64,000 nt of DNA from Ochotona curzoniae (Eukaryota; Chordata; Mammalia; Lagomorpha; Ochotonidae), in NCBI RefSeq assembly GCF_017591425.1, contig NW_024465369.1, positions 26,225,501 through 26,289,500 on the forward strand, written 5' to 3'. The notes under the pieces are model-generated. The model did no database searches. It saw only the letters and a list, made by a program, of their open reading frames with translations, and was not told the DNA's origin. Shown here one piece after another: positions 33,540 through 46,542 of this stretch (its first letter is position 1; every line of letters starts with the position of its first letter). The translations under genes and the position numbers were made by a program.

Positions 33540-36500
33540 ATGAATCAACTGCACATTCCTAAGACCTATGCCCACAGAGTTGGCCCTGCATACCGCAATA
33601 GAATTGTTGAACTAGGTATTAGAGGAAACTAGATGTCAACTGTAGTTTCTTTTTTTAATACTCAAATTTTTCAACTTAAAAAGGACCCTTTCAGCAAGTA
33701 TGTTTTACAACTAGCCACTCAACATTAAACTTATTTTGGATGAAATTTCAAGGTGACCACTCCACAGTATAGCATTTAACTTCTATTTTTATATCATCTG
33801 GAGATGTGTCTATATCCAGAATTTCTCTCAGGGATAATAATGTATTTTATTCATTATTTCACTTCAGCAAGGTGTCTACTTTTTCAATAAATGTAAATTA
33901 AAAATTAGCCAAATCTCAGAACTCATCTCAGTTATAATGATTGAGTACATTGACTTTTAAGTCCAATAGGTAGTTTTATCAAGTATACTTTACCTAAAAG
34001 AATTGTTATTGTTTTTATTAGGAACAGCAATTACAAGTAATGATACAGTGTCATTTCCAGAAACCCTGATAGTTTCTTAACAGGTAAAAGTTGTCTCAAC
34101 TTGTACTAGGGGTTACGTGTGAAGGCTAACCATGAAAGCGCTTAATCATGGTTAAATTTTGCTGGATATTGTTTCTCTGTGTAAAAGACATGACTAAAGT
34201 AATGTTAGAAAAGAATGAGGAGGACATAAGTCAAATTAGTCAAATTCATTCTACTGCTTACGTCTTTGAAATTTGGTTGTTGCTTGCACCATAAAGATAC
34301 ACTCTCAGAAGACCAAGCTTGAAACTAAAATGAAAGTTTGGATGGGGATTTTAAAAGATTGGATGCTGCCCCAATAATCAGGAACAGGCTAGATTTAAGT
34401 TTCTCCGACCTTCAACCTATCAATTTTGTGCATTTCACACTTCATATATCCTTATCACTTAGACTGGAATTGTTACAAGGTAAACACAACCCCTTTTTTC
34501 ACGGAATATGAGTTGTTACTAATTGAGTATAGGTTTACTCTCAAAGTAAGAAATTAGATTGTGGGAAATACAAGTGTCTATCATTTAGATTTGTTAGAAT
34601 AACAACAAAACAATAAAACTTTTCAAATGAGTCAAAATTGGGCAGATTCTTTGTCACTTACAGCAGAGCGATCTATAGTCACTCTGGGTTTATTTAAAAA
34701 AAAAACAGAAATGTGTTAAAGCTCAGTATTGAGACACTTATTCCTAGTTATTCTCTTACAATAAAAATACACATTGATATACTTTATTAAGTAAACAATC
34801 TGAATGTCTTCCATTTGAATTGTAAGAACTGTAAGTTTATGTTCACATGCACAGTAGCTATTTCATTCTTTTTGGAATGAACAGCGTAGAAGAGCATTTT
34901 TCAGTCAACTTAGAGCTAGACTTACTGGTATTCATTCATATGTAGCAATTTATATTTATTTCTAGATAGCACACTGAGAATCAAAACTAAATATTTCATA
35001 AAGTTTATAACCTAACTGTAAATTAGCAATTCATTTTCCTACAAAAATTATCAATTTGTAAACTTATCAAAATCATGCTTCATGTGTGATTGAACCGATT
35101 TGTTTCTACTTCTAATCCCACTTATGGAAAAAAAAAAAAAACACTAGCACTACAAGAGAGATTTTAGAAGCTGACAGCAAGTTTACTTTTCAATAAAATC
35201 ATGGGATTGGTGCACATGCTCCCCTACACCATGATCACTGGCATTTACAGGAAGGAATTTGTGCAATGGGCAGGAAGATTATTGCTAACGCCTTCCAGAG
35301 ATCATGAGGCTTGCGTTTAACAAACAGAACTTTACACTTTTCAGGGCCAACCTCTGGCTGGAAATCAAAATACATCCCTTTGCCAATTAGTCCAGGGATG
35401 CGATTTATTGACTGACGTACCATGAAATACCACCAAGGCTTGGTTTGCTGCAGAATTTGCTAACACTGGTTTTAGACAGCAAGATCTCCACTGAAAATTA
35501 CAATATGCAGTTAAAACCATGCATGTATCTGCTGCAAACATACTAATAAACTAGATGAATGTCTACCACAGGAAAAAAAATTATGAACTGGTAAATCTTG
35601 TAAGAAAACTGCAGAACCTGTCTCTACCTCTGACCTTTGACGTTTTGTTCATTAGATTTGCGTAGCAGTGGTCAAAATCTGCATTTGACTTCCATTCAAT
35701 ATTTAAGATGCTTTCTGATATTTTTGTTTTTGGCACTTCCATTGTGTGACAGCCTGACAGCTCTTCCTCCACAAGAATTCTTACAGCAATGACACTCAGG
35801 TTGGAAGAAGTAAGTAATCAAAATGACCTGCCTGGCTATTCCTATTTTACTTGTTCCATACCAACTGCTCCATTTCAATAATTGATGTATTCTGTTACTA
35901 ACTTAGGAGGGAAGGAAATGTCCAGATGTGGCCATTTGAATCCCCATTAACACTAGTGTTTTGGTATATTCCTTCACACAATACTTACTTCTTGTTGTGA
36001 AGGGACAGAGTTCAGGATCTGACACTTCATTTTCTCCCTCTTTCTTATTGATACATCTACAGTAACTGCTATGAATAGCCTACAACTAACTCGCTTCTCT
36101 TGAGAATTTCTCCAAGGTCTGATCTCAGAATTCCATCCAGTATCCTCTCAAATGGTCTAGTTACTATTGAAAAGGCAAAGCGCAAAGGTGTAAAACTTTT
36201 TTAGCCTTTTTAACCAAACTTTATCCAGTCTCTGACACTAAACTTGTTAATGTCAACAATTAATTCACACTAGAGTGTTATGTTTTTACCCCAATTTAAA
36301 TTTTTTCTTCCTCCAGTTATATCAACATTTCAAATATCTTCAAGGATGCAGTTTCTTCACTGTCAGAGCAAACATCTAACATTAAGTATTTCAGCCAACC
36401 AACAAATAGCATTTCTGGAAATGATACATTGGATAAGCAATTGATTGGATGGCTCCCACACCCTGAGATGCCAAATACTACTCCAGACACATTGTAAACA

Positions 36501-36685
36501 GGATCCCAATTCACCAATCATATAACAACCTATTATGCTTCTCTTAAAGTTGGTGTTGGCCCAGTAGCACATACAGAGTACTTGGTTCTCTTTAGCTTTT
36601 CCCATACCAGGTCACAGTATTCATTTTGTCTGAGTAGTATAAAGATCATTCATTTCACAAAAATGCTTTCCGTATCTATCACAGC
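33540..36685. other. Unique DNA, no gene confirmed
   Basis: No lagomorph SINE or L1. A13 run at about 35,129. Three antisense open frames cluster at 35,235-35,880 and are listed separately as unexplained. Confidence 0.45.
35235..35880 (-). other. Unrecognised antisense open-frame cluster
   Basis: Three open stretches on the minus strand (35,696-35,878; 35,581-35,772; 35,235-35,423) in DNA without repeats. The lowest encodes 62 residues containing GLIGKGMYFDFQPEVG and CKVLFVKRKPHD, with a balanced composition unlike the surrounding AT-rich chance frames. A CAG preceded by a pyrimidine-rich stretch lies on the minus strand near 35,495. I do not recognise a family. It may be an old retrocopy, an exon fragment or conserved non-coding DNA. 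Confidence 0.2.
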
Positions 36686-36689
36686 CAAA

Positions 36690-36860
36690 GCCTGAAAAAG
36701 TTCCTCATGATTCTAGGGCCATCCTAGACTGGTTTCTCATTCCAGAAGCAGGGAGCCAGAAGGAAAGTGGAGCAACCGAAATACAAATCAACTCTGGTGT
36801 AAGATCCCAGCATGTGCAAGGCAAGGACTTCAGTCACTAGGCTACATCACTGGACAGCAA
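36690..36860 (-). mobile_element. C-type SINE fragment, antisense
   Basis: 'agcagggagccagaaggaaa', 'gatcccagcatgtgcaaggc' and 'cttcagtcactaggctac' are the reverse of the SINE middle and head. The 3' body is missing. Confidence 0.6.
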
Positions 36861-38182
36861 AGCTGCAATATTCTTATACTACTGAAGGCTCAATATGCAC
36901 ATAATTCTGGAAAATAAATCTGGAATATATAGCTCCATCTTTTTGAAAAGAAATAGGATTATGCCATATAATGTTCCTATGTGAAAATAGCCTTGTTCTA
37001 AACACAGACAGCAAATGTATGCACTGGTCACTATCTAAGGGAACCAGACCCTGGAGCTTTTATACAATTCTTTAAATCACATAGATACCCAAGAATGATT
37101 GCAAAGGACCAAACAAGATGACACTGTAAACATTGGAGTGAGAAGACTGGTTACTTCAAGCAAACAAAAACAAAGCCAACTTTCCATTCAATTTCTTTCA
37201 TCATACTGCTTCTTGGTGATATTAGCCAAATACCTCACCCACCCACCCAAACTTCATCCTCCAAGCCCCATGCAAAAAAAAAAGTCTCCACTTCCATCAT
37301 AAATTCTTTCCTAGTCTATCTAGAGAGAGAGCTCTACAGAAACCCTAATAGTAGCAGTAGTCTTACCTGGCATAATACTTCTCTGAATAACATTAGTAGA
37401 TTTTCCATTTTTCCATGAAGATTAGGAAGATGCAAAGACTTTTCCTCATCAGAATAAAAAGTGCACTGCACTTGATGATGAACCTGTCATTTTAAACCTT
37501 AAGGGTTTCAATCTTACATAATAGAGTTTGGAGATTAACTATTTGAATAATTTTGCATAGAATTCAGATTTATATTATGTAGTCCTATAGCTATTTTTTC
37601 TTTTAACATACTTTATTTTATTTTATGATATAATTCAATACGTTCTGGGATTTCCTGTTCCCTTCCTCAAGGCTCCTATCCCCCACAAATGCATTGATTC
37701 CCCCACCCCCCTAGTTTTACAATGGACATCCTTCATGAACAATCACAAATCTATTGTGTTGTTGAAGTGTTTCCCAACAATGTAGTCATGGACATTGTCA
37801 GGAAGTCCATCATGTTACTGTTAGGATAGATTCAATTCTTTCACTCTGAGTCCATCTCTGATTTGTACGTATAGAATGTCTTTCTTGTTTCCTAATGCAG
37901 GTACCAATTGCGATCAGTTTACTTCTTAACACTGCCTTGGCAGTACCCCCACAGGTTTTGGCATGTTGTATTTGTGTTTTCGTTGGTTTCAAGGAATTGT
38001 TTTATTTCTTCTTTGATTTCTTCTCTGACCCATTTTTTATTCAGTAGCATGTTGTTCATCTTCTAAGAGTTTACAAATTTGCTAAGTTGTTTTGATTTGT
38101 TGATCTCTGTTTTACTCCCTGGTGGTTTGAAAAATGCATGGTATGATCTCAAGTTTTTTTTTAAGTTGATGAGTTTTTTGTT

Positions 38183-38557
38183 TGTTTTTTAAGATTTACT
38201 TATTTGGGGGGTTAGGAGTGGGAAGGAAAAAAAAAGATTTACTTATTTTTATTGGAAAGGCAGATACACAGAGAGGAGGAGAGACAAAGAGGAAAATCTT
38301 CCATCCAATGATTCTCTCTCCAAATGACTGCAACGACCAAAGCTGAGCCAATTCAGAGCCAGGAGCCAAGAGCTTTTTCCGGGTCTTCCACACAGGTCCA
38401 GGTTCCCAAGGCTTTGGGCCATCCTCAACTGTTTTCCCAGGCTACAGGCAGGGAGCTGGATGGGAAACCAGAATGCTGGGATTAGAACTGCTCCCATATG
38501 GGATACCAGCATGTGCAAGGAAAAGACTTTAGCCACTAGGCTATCAAGCCTAGTGAG
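38183..38557 (-). mobile_element. C-type SINE, antisense, nested in the L1
   Basis: Reverse SINE from 'ttttattggaaaggcag' to 'ccactaggctatcaagc'. The left end holds two copies of a SINE-tail start, 'aagatttacttattt' (about 38,192 and 38,236), separated by a G-rich stretch. Flanks 'gatgagttttttgt' and 'gtgaggatttttttgt' look like a decayed TSD. Confidence 0.75.
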
Positions 38558-38569
38558 GATTTTTTTGTG

Positions 38570-39150
38570 ACTTATGTGATCAATTCTGGAGAAAGGTCCA
38601 TGTACAGCTGAAAAAAGAAATGTGTGTTCAATGTCCATGGGATGGAAGGTTCTGTATATATCTATTAAATCCATCTGTTCTATTCTCTGAGAACTGTTAC
38701 TTATTTGCTGAGTTTCTGCCTCATCTTTCTATTGATGTTAATGGGGGTATTAATGTCCTCTATAATTATTTTATTGCATTTATATCTCCACTCGGGTTTG
38801 TCAATAATATATAGCTGGGTACTCTTATGTTTGATGCATATACATTTATCATGGTTATTTCTTCTTAGCATATGCTTTCATTATATAGAGTCCTTTATCT
38901 CTTTTAATATTTTTCAGTGAAGTCTATACTATGTTATATTAAATTGGCTACACCTGCTCTTTTCTCTTTTCCATTGGCTTGCCTAATGTCCTTTTCTATC
39001 ATTCTCAGTTTCCTTAATTCTATGTTGATTAGATGTGTCTCATAGGCAATAGAGAGATGAGTCTTGCTTTTTGATACGTTCTGTTTATCTATGTCTTTTG
39101 ACTGACGAGTTTAGCTCATTTGTGTGCAGAGTTATTATTGAGAAGTTGCC
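38570..39150 (-). pseudogene. L1 ORF2 endonuclease region, broken
   Basis: L1 ORF2p begins with an APE-like endonuclease that nicks the target. The minus frame near 38,674 gives MDLIDIYRTFHPMDIEHTF then HGPFSRIDHI, the conserved block of the L1 endonuclease. Just upstream (about 38,740-38,765) IIIEDINTPI corresponds to the catalytic 'GDFNTP' motif with G and F changed. The ORF2 start lies near 39,145 ('LNSSVKRHR' block). Frameshifts separate these parts, so it is inactive. Confidence 0.75.
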
Positions 39151-39199
39151 ACTTATTCCTGTCGCACGCATGTGTGTGTGTGTCTTTAACTTTGGATTC

Positions 39200-40121
39200 T
39201 TTTGTGGGCTTTCTTAGAAAGATCTTTCCTTTTGTCATTGTTGATTGTAATTAGCTTTTTTTCTGACTTCAGCACATTTCTGAGCAGTGTTTCTAGGGCT
39301 GGTTTAGTGTTGACATATTCTTCCAACTTCTCTTTATTATAAAAATACTTTATTTTCAAATACGAATTAGAGCCTTGCTGGATCTATTATTCTAGGTTGA
39401 CAGTTTTTCTGTTTTAGGATGTAGAAAATGCTACTCTGATGCCTTTCTGTACACTCATTCAGGAATTCCTATGACTTTAATATTTGATTTTTTGATGTTA
39501 TCATTCATTTCTTGGATAGTTATTTTTTTTTTTTGCTTTATTTAGGTTTTCTTCCAGATGCACAATTAGTTGTGTACTCTCTACTTGGTTATCGTCCACT
39601 TTTGAAATTCTTTCTTCTGTAGAATTTATTCTATTGTTTAAGCTTTCTATTGTGTTCTTTAGCCCTAACAGTATAGCCTGGACCTGTCTTATCTCTGTGA
39701 TATTATTCCTGAATTCCGTAAGTTCTTCCCAACGTTTTTTATTGTCTCTGAAAAGTTTCATGATGACTTGTTTGTATTCCCTTTCTGGGAGCTCCTCAAT
39801 ATCTTCGTCCTGCAGCTCTAGGGTTGAAGTGACCTTTGGTTCATTTTTGAGGGAAACATTGGCCCCCTTATCTGTGGATTTTCCTATTTTTTTTTCTATA
39901 TTTTTCCATGATACTTTGAATCTATGTGCTGTCTTATGGCTGTCAAAAGCATACCTTCTACCTCTGATTGTTTGTGGGCATTTTCTGACATATTTGTCTG
40001 TAGTCTGAGGGGCTGGCAGTTCAAAAGAGACTATGTCCCTGCTTGTAGGACGGTAGGAGGATGGGGAGGGGGCAGTTCTCTGACCAGCCACCTGAGGGAG
40101 CAGATGGCACTCACAGACCAA
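39200..40121 (-). pseudogene. L1 ORF1 (RNA-binding chaperone), decayed
   Basis: L1 ORF1p is a trimeric coiled-coil nucleic-acid chaperone that coats L1 RNA. An open frame of 206 codons (39,501-40,121) starts at ATG at the end of the 5' UTR. From about residue 110 it has a heptad-rich coiled coil, e.g. 'RNNITEIRQVQAILLGLKNT' and 'INSTEERISKV'. A stop falls before the RRM. Decayed C-terminal codons continue out of frame to about 39,200 ('VLKSEKKLITINNDK'). The family is usually about 300-350 residues, so this is truncated and inactive. Confidence 0.8.
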
Positions 40122-40774
40122 TGGGGACCCAGTAAGCCAGCAACTGAAACTTGAGGTTTCACAAGCTAACCATGGTTGCTATGCGAGCCCCCATGTCACA
40201 CCATGATCCAGGGGGATCCTGTGCCTCCCACTTGAGGCTTCTTGGTCTCTCTCTGGGGACTCCAGGGTGCAGATTATTTGGCTGTGGGCAGATCTAGATT
40301 TCACCTTGCATATCCCTGTCAAAGGGTCTATTCTCCAGATGCTCCCTCCCCAATGGCTTTGCACTGTCTCTTGTTCAGGTGGAAGCCTGAGCAAGCACTC
40401 GTGGGTTACTGCTCAGATTGCTCCCCTTCACCAGTGTTCCACACTCTGAGCTCCTCTGCCTCCCTCCGTTTCCATGGAGGAGACAGAGATTCCCGCTGGT
40501 TATCTTCCTGTGTGAGTCATCGACTTGCCCAGCCTCGTCTGCATCCCTGTTTGTAATCACCCTTCCAGCTGCAATCCTGAGCATCCACAGTAGCTCTTCC
40601 TCACCACTGCAGCACTATCTCCCTCCTGTGAACTCTAGGGAGTTTCAGATACCTCGTTCAGCATTTCTCTCCTTCCAGCTCTCCACTTGTCTGGATCCTG
40701 TCCCTAAGCTTTCTTCAGTCAGCTACACCAGCCTTCCATGATCAGCCATCTTGGCCTCACCCCTACTTGCCTGC
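40122..40774 (-). promoter_or_regulatory. L1 5' UTR / internal promoter
   Basis: GC-richer than its surroundings. It begins (at the right end) with 'aggggtgaggccaagatggc'. A ccaagatgg YY1-type site lies about 20 bases from the 5' end; in human L1 the equivalent site sets the transcription start. Frames through it are chance frames. Confidence 0.7.
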
Positions 40775-40989
40775 AGTCCTCTAGCTATTATCCTAAAATG
40801 TATTCACGTGGCAAAATGTTGATAACATATATTAACATTTTAATTCAGTTATCTGTATCATGCAAAATACGTTACTAAGTTGCTTGCTACAGGAACCCTT
40901 TTTCATTCAATGTGGAGACAAGTATTTCAGTGTAGACCACTGTCTAGGTGGCTAATCACCACCTTGCTATAAGAAGAATAGGGGGTGGA

Positions 40990-41275
40990 GTGAGGCTTAA
41001 TGGCATACCAGGCTAATCCTCTGCCTACTGGTACCTACACTTCTATAAGTGCAGTTCCAGCTGTTCCACTTCCAATCCAGCTCTCTGCTTATGGCCTAGG
41101 AAAACAGCAAGGGGTAGTCCAAATTCTTCAGCCACTGCATCCATGTGGAAGACTTAGAAGAAGTTTGTTGTCCAGTTCTGGCCATTTAGAATAAACCAGG
41201 CTATGGGAGATCTATTTGTCTCTTCCACCCTCTTTGTAATTCTGATTATCTAAATAAAATAAATAAATCTTTAGG
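40990..41275 (+). mobile_element. Old C-type SINE
   Basis: 'tccaatccagctctctgctt', 'atggcctaggaaaacagc' and tail 'aaataaaataaataaatctt'. Diverged head. Confidence 0.75.
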
Positions 41276-41388
41276 GCGAAAAAAGTCAGTTATGCAAAGA
41301 CAAACATGTAAATTTAAAAGAGAAAGACAAAGAAGTATGTGGGTGGTTGACTGGAAGAATAGGTAGGAAAGCAATAAAGAAGGTTAGG

Positions 41389-41703
41389 CGTGATTGGCCC
41401 AGTGGCTAATTCTCACCTTATATATGTCAGGACTCCATATGGGCACTAGTTCATATCCTGGTTGCTCCACTTTCATTCAGCTCCCTGATTGTAGCCAGGA
41501 AAACTAATAAAGGATGTCTTATAGCTTTGCAACCCTACATTCATATGGGAGACCCAGAAGAAGCTCCTGGCTCCTGACTTCAAATCAGCTTGGCTGTGGC
41601 TGTTGTGGCCAATTAGGTATTTACAAACCAAAGAAAGATCTTTCTCTCTGTCTCTCCTTTTTTCTGTAAATCTGCCATCCCAATATAAATAAATAAATAA
41701 ATA
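41389..41703 (+). mobile_element. C-type SINE
   Basis: Head 'tgattggcccagtggcta', middle 'ggactccatatgggcact', 'ctggctcctgacttcaaatc' and tail (AAAT)n. Moderately diverged. Confidence 0.82.
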
Positions 41704-41705
41704 AG

Positions 41706-44450
41706 AAAGAGAAATAACATAGCACAAAGTTAAGTACCTTTTTAAAGTCGCATGTTAAAGGTGAGACATTTGCCATCTCTTTACATGGCTTTGAAAATGA
41801 AAAAGCAATGAAAGACTCAACCTTAAAGTATTTATTTTAATTGTACACAGAAAATATATTAACTATACAATACAAATATGGTGCCTATTTATACAAAAGA
41901 CAATAATAATTAATAATCATACAAAAGACAATAATCAAATAGTAGCTAATCTCCATTTATATCATCTGCCCATAGAAGTACCCCAAAACTAATCTATCTG
42001 CAATATAAACAACTCATAGAAGTTTCAGTGTTGAAGCATTAACTCTTTAAGTTAATATAGCATTTATTCGTTGCATAAAATTAATGTCTGTGAAAAGATC
42101 CAATAAAACATTTTAGAATTTAGATTGGCTGACTATACGCAGGAGTTAACCAAGTCAAGAGATTAGGCACAAAACGTATTTTAATGCAATGATATATCAC
42201 CATTTGCAGACCCAGTGACAACTTGAAAATCTAAGAACTGTTATAAAACACCCAGAAAAAATGACAAAGCCTAAAGTCATTTCTGAATCATAAATTCACA
42301 TAGGGGAAAAGAAAAAGAAAGAAAGGGGAGTAAGGGAAATGGGTAGGTGAGTAGCTCATCCCTCCCTTTTCAAATCCCAAATTATGCACATTCATCTTTT
42401 CCACTGACAAGACCCATGTTATATATCAACTGATCTACAGTCATGGACTCTTTAAAAGCTCTGCCTTAATTGTGTTGGGAGGAGATTGTTTGCCCAGGTT
42501 GATAACCACCCTTTTTTCACATCAGGTATATATACACTTGCCTTGGGAACAGTTGCGCATAACTGAAAACATGCATTATTCACAATGGCTTCCTTCAACC
42601 TTCATTTTCATTCTCCAGATGTGTGTTCAATGTCTTTGCTCCTGGGGGACATCAACATTTGATGGTAATGGAAAATCTGCATTTAGTGTCTTAGAAACAC
42701 CCACTTCTCCCTTCACCCTCAGCTAAAATAGACATGCTATTAACAATTTCCAGATTTGAACTCTGGAGGAGGGAGTACCCTTGGAATGTACTTTTGTTCA
42801 CAAAGTTTTGGGAAAACTCATTCTTCTTGATTAACACTTCTAGTAGAACATCCTTATATTATTGACAACTATATTTCTTTCCTTTAGTATTTATTTGGAA
42901 GCCTAGGGAGTATTCCATTTTCAAGATCTGGGTTTTTTAAGCTCCAAATGGAAAATATAATTATATATCATCACACACATCCAAAAGAAAAAGCCTAGAT
43001 AATGGTCAAATATGGCATGTCTGGACTGGTAACCCTTTCAACTAGTGTATATATGTTGTTTGCTCAAAGAGTATGTCATCACTTCCTCTAGACTTCACAT
43101 CTCAGCAAAAGAAAACTAACACAACTCTAAAATGTGGAAGGCTTTCAATAAACATCAATCGAATTAAACTGAAATATTCATAGCTTTTTAAATATTGGGA
43201 GTTTGACTTTCTGTATTATATATTTATAATAAATTAAAAACAATATGTAAGGTAGAAATATCTAAGCAGAACAAGCTTTTACATCCCTACAACAGGAAGA
43301 AAAAAAAAATCCATCAGCAAGGAGGAGAATTTCATATCCAATTGTATTCCTCTAATTTAAATCGCTATTTGTTCCCAGAAATAGAAAAACATTGGGAATA
43401 CGCTACCTCCATGGACCCATGCTGGATCCATGCCAGCTTCAATATTTACTTTTACAGTAGGCATTAAGAATATCCAAGAAGCACAAAATATTCTGGAGAG
43501 GTAAGATACTCATTGTCACCAAAGGTGACCTGATTGCAACATATTTGTGTGCTGCACTTATCTCTGAAACGGCATTAGATTTGCCAAAAAGAGAAACTAG
43601 ATATCTGAGCAACTATTACCTGATGAACTGATGTTGGAGGGATTACAACAAACAGGGGAAGCTCATGTTTTAAAATGTCCTAAGTGTAAACTTAAAATAA
43701 TGTGATAAGCACCCTGATATCAATGCAACTTTCTACAATGAAGTAGATCGCTTAAAACAAAACTTTACTGTAACTTAAGTTCTTTATAATTGTATTAAGT
43801 CTTACTTTTAATGCAGCAGCTGTGGTAAATAGTTCTTGAAAAAATAAAAAGTTACAAAGCATGCTATTGCCAATGACTAGCAATTAGAATTTATGAAATT
43901 GCCATGTTTGCATTTAAATGTTAAAAGGCTGATTTTTGTTATGATCTCATTGCCTGAAAGGAATTCAATTTGCAGGCAAAGGAAATGTTTTTTTTTTCTA
44001 GAAAGAAGGGGTGTTTCACTTAAGAACCATTTATTTGCAGTAACTACTTACAATTACATTAAACACTGTTCTCTGAAAATATCAAATTAATTATTAATGA
44101 ACACTATAAAATCACCATCCCCCTCAATATCTCAAATCTTACTTTTTTAGTGACCTACAACATAGCTATTCAAATTTTCAGGTGATTTCTGCTTTAGACT
44201 TTTATTTATTTTGCTTCCATTTTATCTTCTTCATAGCAGACACAAGGTCAATCATATCAGCACTGCTCCACAAAGCTTACCTTGCACATATTATAACACA
44301 TGACCTTCCTGAGTCAAATACAGTATATGGATATGTTTGGGTTTCAAAAGTGCTTGAAATGGGTAAATTTTTAAAGTATGGATAAATTTTCTAGATTACA
44401 AGAGTTCTATGTTCTATTTCTTACATTTTACATGCATATATTTACAATTT
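41706..44450. other. Unique AT-rich DNA, no gene seen
   Basis: No SINE or L1 recognised. A 20-base-scale duplication, 'tacaaaagacaataat', is at about 41,892 and 41,920. A frame at 42,472-42,726 (+, 84 codons) has no recognisable domain. Confidence 0.45.
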
Positions 44451-44464
44451 GTTTCTTTATTTTC

Positions 44465-44785
44465 TTAAGACTTTTATTATTATTGTTATTGGAAAGGCAG
44501 ATATGCAAACAGAAGGAGATATAAAAAGAAATATTCCATCCACTGGTTCTCTTCCCAACTGGCCACAGCTGTTGGAGCTGAGTCAATCCTTAGTCAGTAG
44601 CTTCTTCGGGGTCTTTCATGTGGGTGCAGGGTTCCCACATGACCATCCTCTAGCACTTTCTGCAGGCCACAAGAAGGGAGCTGATGGGAAGTCGAGCAGC
44701 TGTGAAATGAACCGGGATTCCTTATGGGATCCCAGTGGATGCAAGGTAAGGACTTTAGCTACTAAGCCATTACAAAGGGGCCCAC
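44465..44785 (-). mobile_element. C-type SINE, antisense
   Basis: 'ttattggaaaggcagatatg' at the left, reverse head 'ttagctactaagccatta...ggggccc' at the right. Flanks 'caatttgtttcttt' and 'cagtttatttctta' fit a decayed TSD. Confidence 0.82.
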
Positions 44786-45817
44786 AGTTTATTTCTTACT
44801 TCTTATAGGTATCTGCATTGCCAAGTCCTACACTGGAACCTTGACTTATCTTACCTTATACAAGAAATATTCTCCACTCTATAGTCGGTTTGTTTTTTCA
44901 GTTGTAAGAATTCTTCTTAATACCCAATACCACAGGCATGTGTTCATACAATGCTTGTTAAGTAGTTCCTGGTTGCCTGTGCTAGGCACTGGTGACAGTA
45001 GCTTATTCATTCATCTTGGAGTTGGGAACAGCAATAATAAATAAACCAATTTCAAGTGATGATAATATCTTGCAATGAAAATCAAGCAGGAGACACTGAG
45101 GAGGATGGTATTTTCAGTCAGTTTTCAGGAACTGCTTAGTGGTAGCTCAGTGTAAACCTGAATAAAGTGACAGGATGAGTGACACAGACATCTGGGGCAA
45201 AGCTTTTCAAAAGGACAAAGATCTCCCGTGAATGAAGCCCCTATGACAGCCAAAAGAACTCCTACCGCCACCATACTCTTGAATTTCTAAGTTGAAGACA
45301 GAAAATTGCTAGTTATTTTCTATGTAATTCTGACACTTGATATTTTAATCCAACTGAAAAATAAATCAGTAATTCTCAAACTCTTCTTCCACGATTATAA
45401 CTTGATGAGATGCTTTTGTTATCACTGAAACAATAATACACTTTTGCTATTCTGGAAGAAAATATATATTGAGAAAAATTACCTTCAACCAAAACTTTGA
45501 AGGTCACTTCAAATAATAGCAATGACTAACAATGTATGGCATGCTGATCTGAAACAAAGCCATGTTCCTTTGGCAAGCAGTTTTAAGTAACAGAATAATT
45601 GAACATGTTTGCTTATGTTAAAGAAAAGAGTAATTAGTATAATTTGTCATTCTTAAATTGTAAAATTAAGTGAATGTTTTCATCCGTTGCCTCTTTGCAA
45701 CAACAAGAAAACTAACTTGAAGTTCTGAGGGATTGAATGCATTCAAGTATAAGTAACTATGTGTTGGCCAAGTTGGAACATCAATCTAAGATTCATGGGT
45801 TTTAGGCTAGAATTCTT

Positions 45818-46145
45818 TTAAAAGACTTATTCATTGTTATTTTTATTGTAAAGGCAGATTTAAAGAGAGAAGACACACAGAGAAAGAGCTTTCACCTGCT
45901 GGTCTACTCCCCAAGTGGCCCCAATGGCTGCAGCTGAGCCCACCCGAAGCCAGAAGCTAAGAGAATTTTCTGGGTCTCCCATGTGGGTGCAGGGTCCCAA
46001 AGATTTGTGCCATCCTCCACTGCCTTCCCAGGCCACAAGCAGGGAGCTGGATAGGAAGTGGAGCAGCTGGGACAGTTCAGTGCCCATATGGGATCCCAGT
46101 GGATGCAAGCAAAAGATTTAGCCATTGAGCCATCATGTTGGGCCC
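45818..46145 (-). mobile_element. C-type SINE, antisense, with TSD
   Basis: Full-length reverse copy ending '...catcatgttgggccc'. The TSD is taggctagaattctt (45803-45817) and taagctagaattctt (46146-46160), one mismatch. Confidence 0.9.
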
Positions 46146-46542
46146 TAAGCTAGAATTCTTACATTTTATACAACACATTGTACAAGTGAGTTAAACAAGA
46201 AAGATACTATCTTCCCCCATGTCAAACTCAACCAACCTTTATTAATGATTCTTTTCTTAACTAGTACTGGTATTTCAGGCAGAAATTGGGCAGATAATTG
46301 TTAATGATATAAAAAACCTTTCAAACTCATATTTCCAATTGACTACCAAAATCACAGAGCCACTATAAAACTTTATGAAGTTTGTGCTCTGAAATCGAAA
46401 AATTCAGAGTGAAGGTTCACATTTCACATTCATCACTGATATTCAACAACCTATGCTCCTTTCCCAAAACAATGATGAAGTTTTCTAGTACACTTAGAAA
46501 AAAAAAGTAAAACAATCTTTCATTTTAGTTTAACTTGGTTTT

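Larger units (their letters stand above)
37581..40789 (-). mobile_element. Internally deleted L1 with both ends and TSD (HAL1-like)
   Basis: Antisense LINE-1 bounded by agtcctatagctatt (37581-37595) and agtcctctagctatt (40775-40789), 15 bp with one mismatch. In element order it has a 5' UTR (40,774-40,122) whose start carries the YY1-type motif ccaagatggc (plus strand gccatcttgg, 40745-40754). Next come ORF1 (40,121 to about 39,200), the ORF2 start and endonuclease (about 39,150-38,570), a nested SINE, more ORF2 (38,165-37,830) and a short 3' UTR with T-rich end at the left. The reverse transcriptase is absent. Its net length without the SINE is about 2.8 kb, against 6-7 kb for full L1. L1s carrying ORF1 but not RT are known as HAL1. 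Confidence 0.82.

Noticed and set aside
40242..40741. Overlapping plus-strand frames of up to 107 codons
   Set aside because: They run antisense through the L1 5' UTR, which is GC-richer and stop-poor.
44935..45045. Possible ancient SINE or L2 ('gtgctaggcactggtgacag')
   Set aside because: A single short motif only; too little to support a call.
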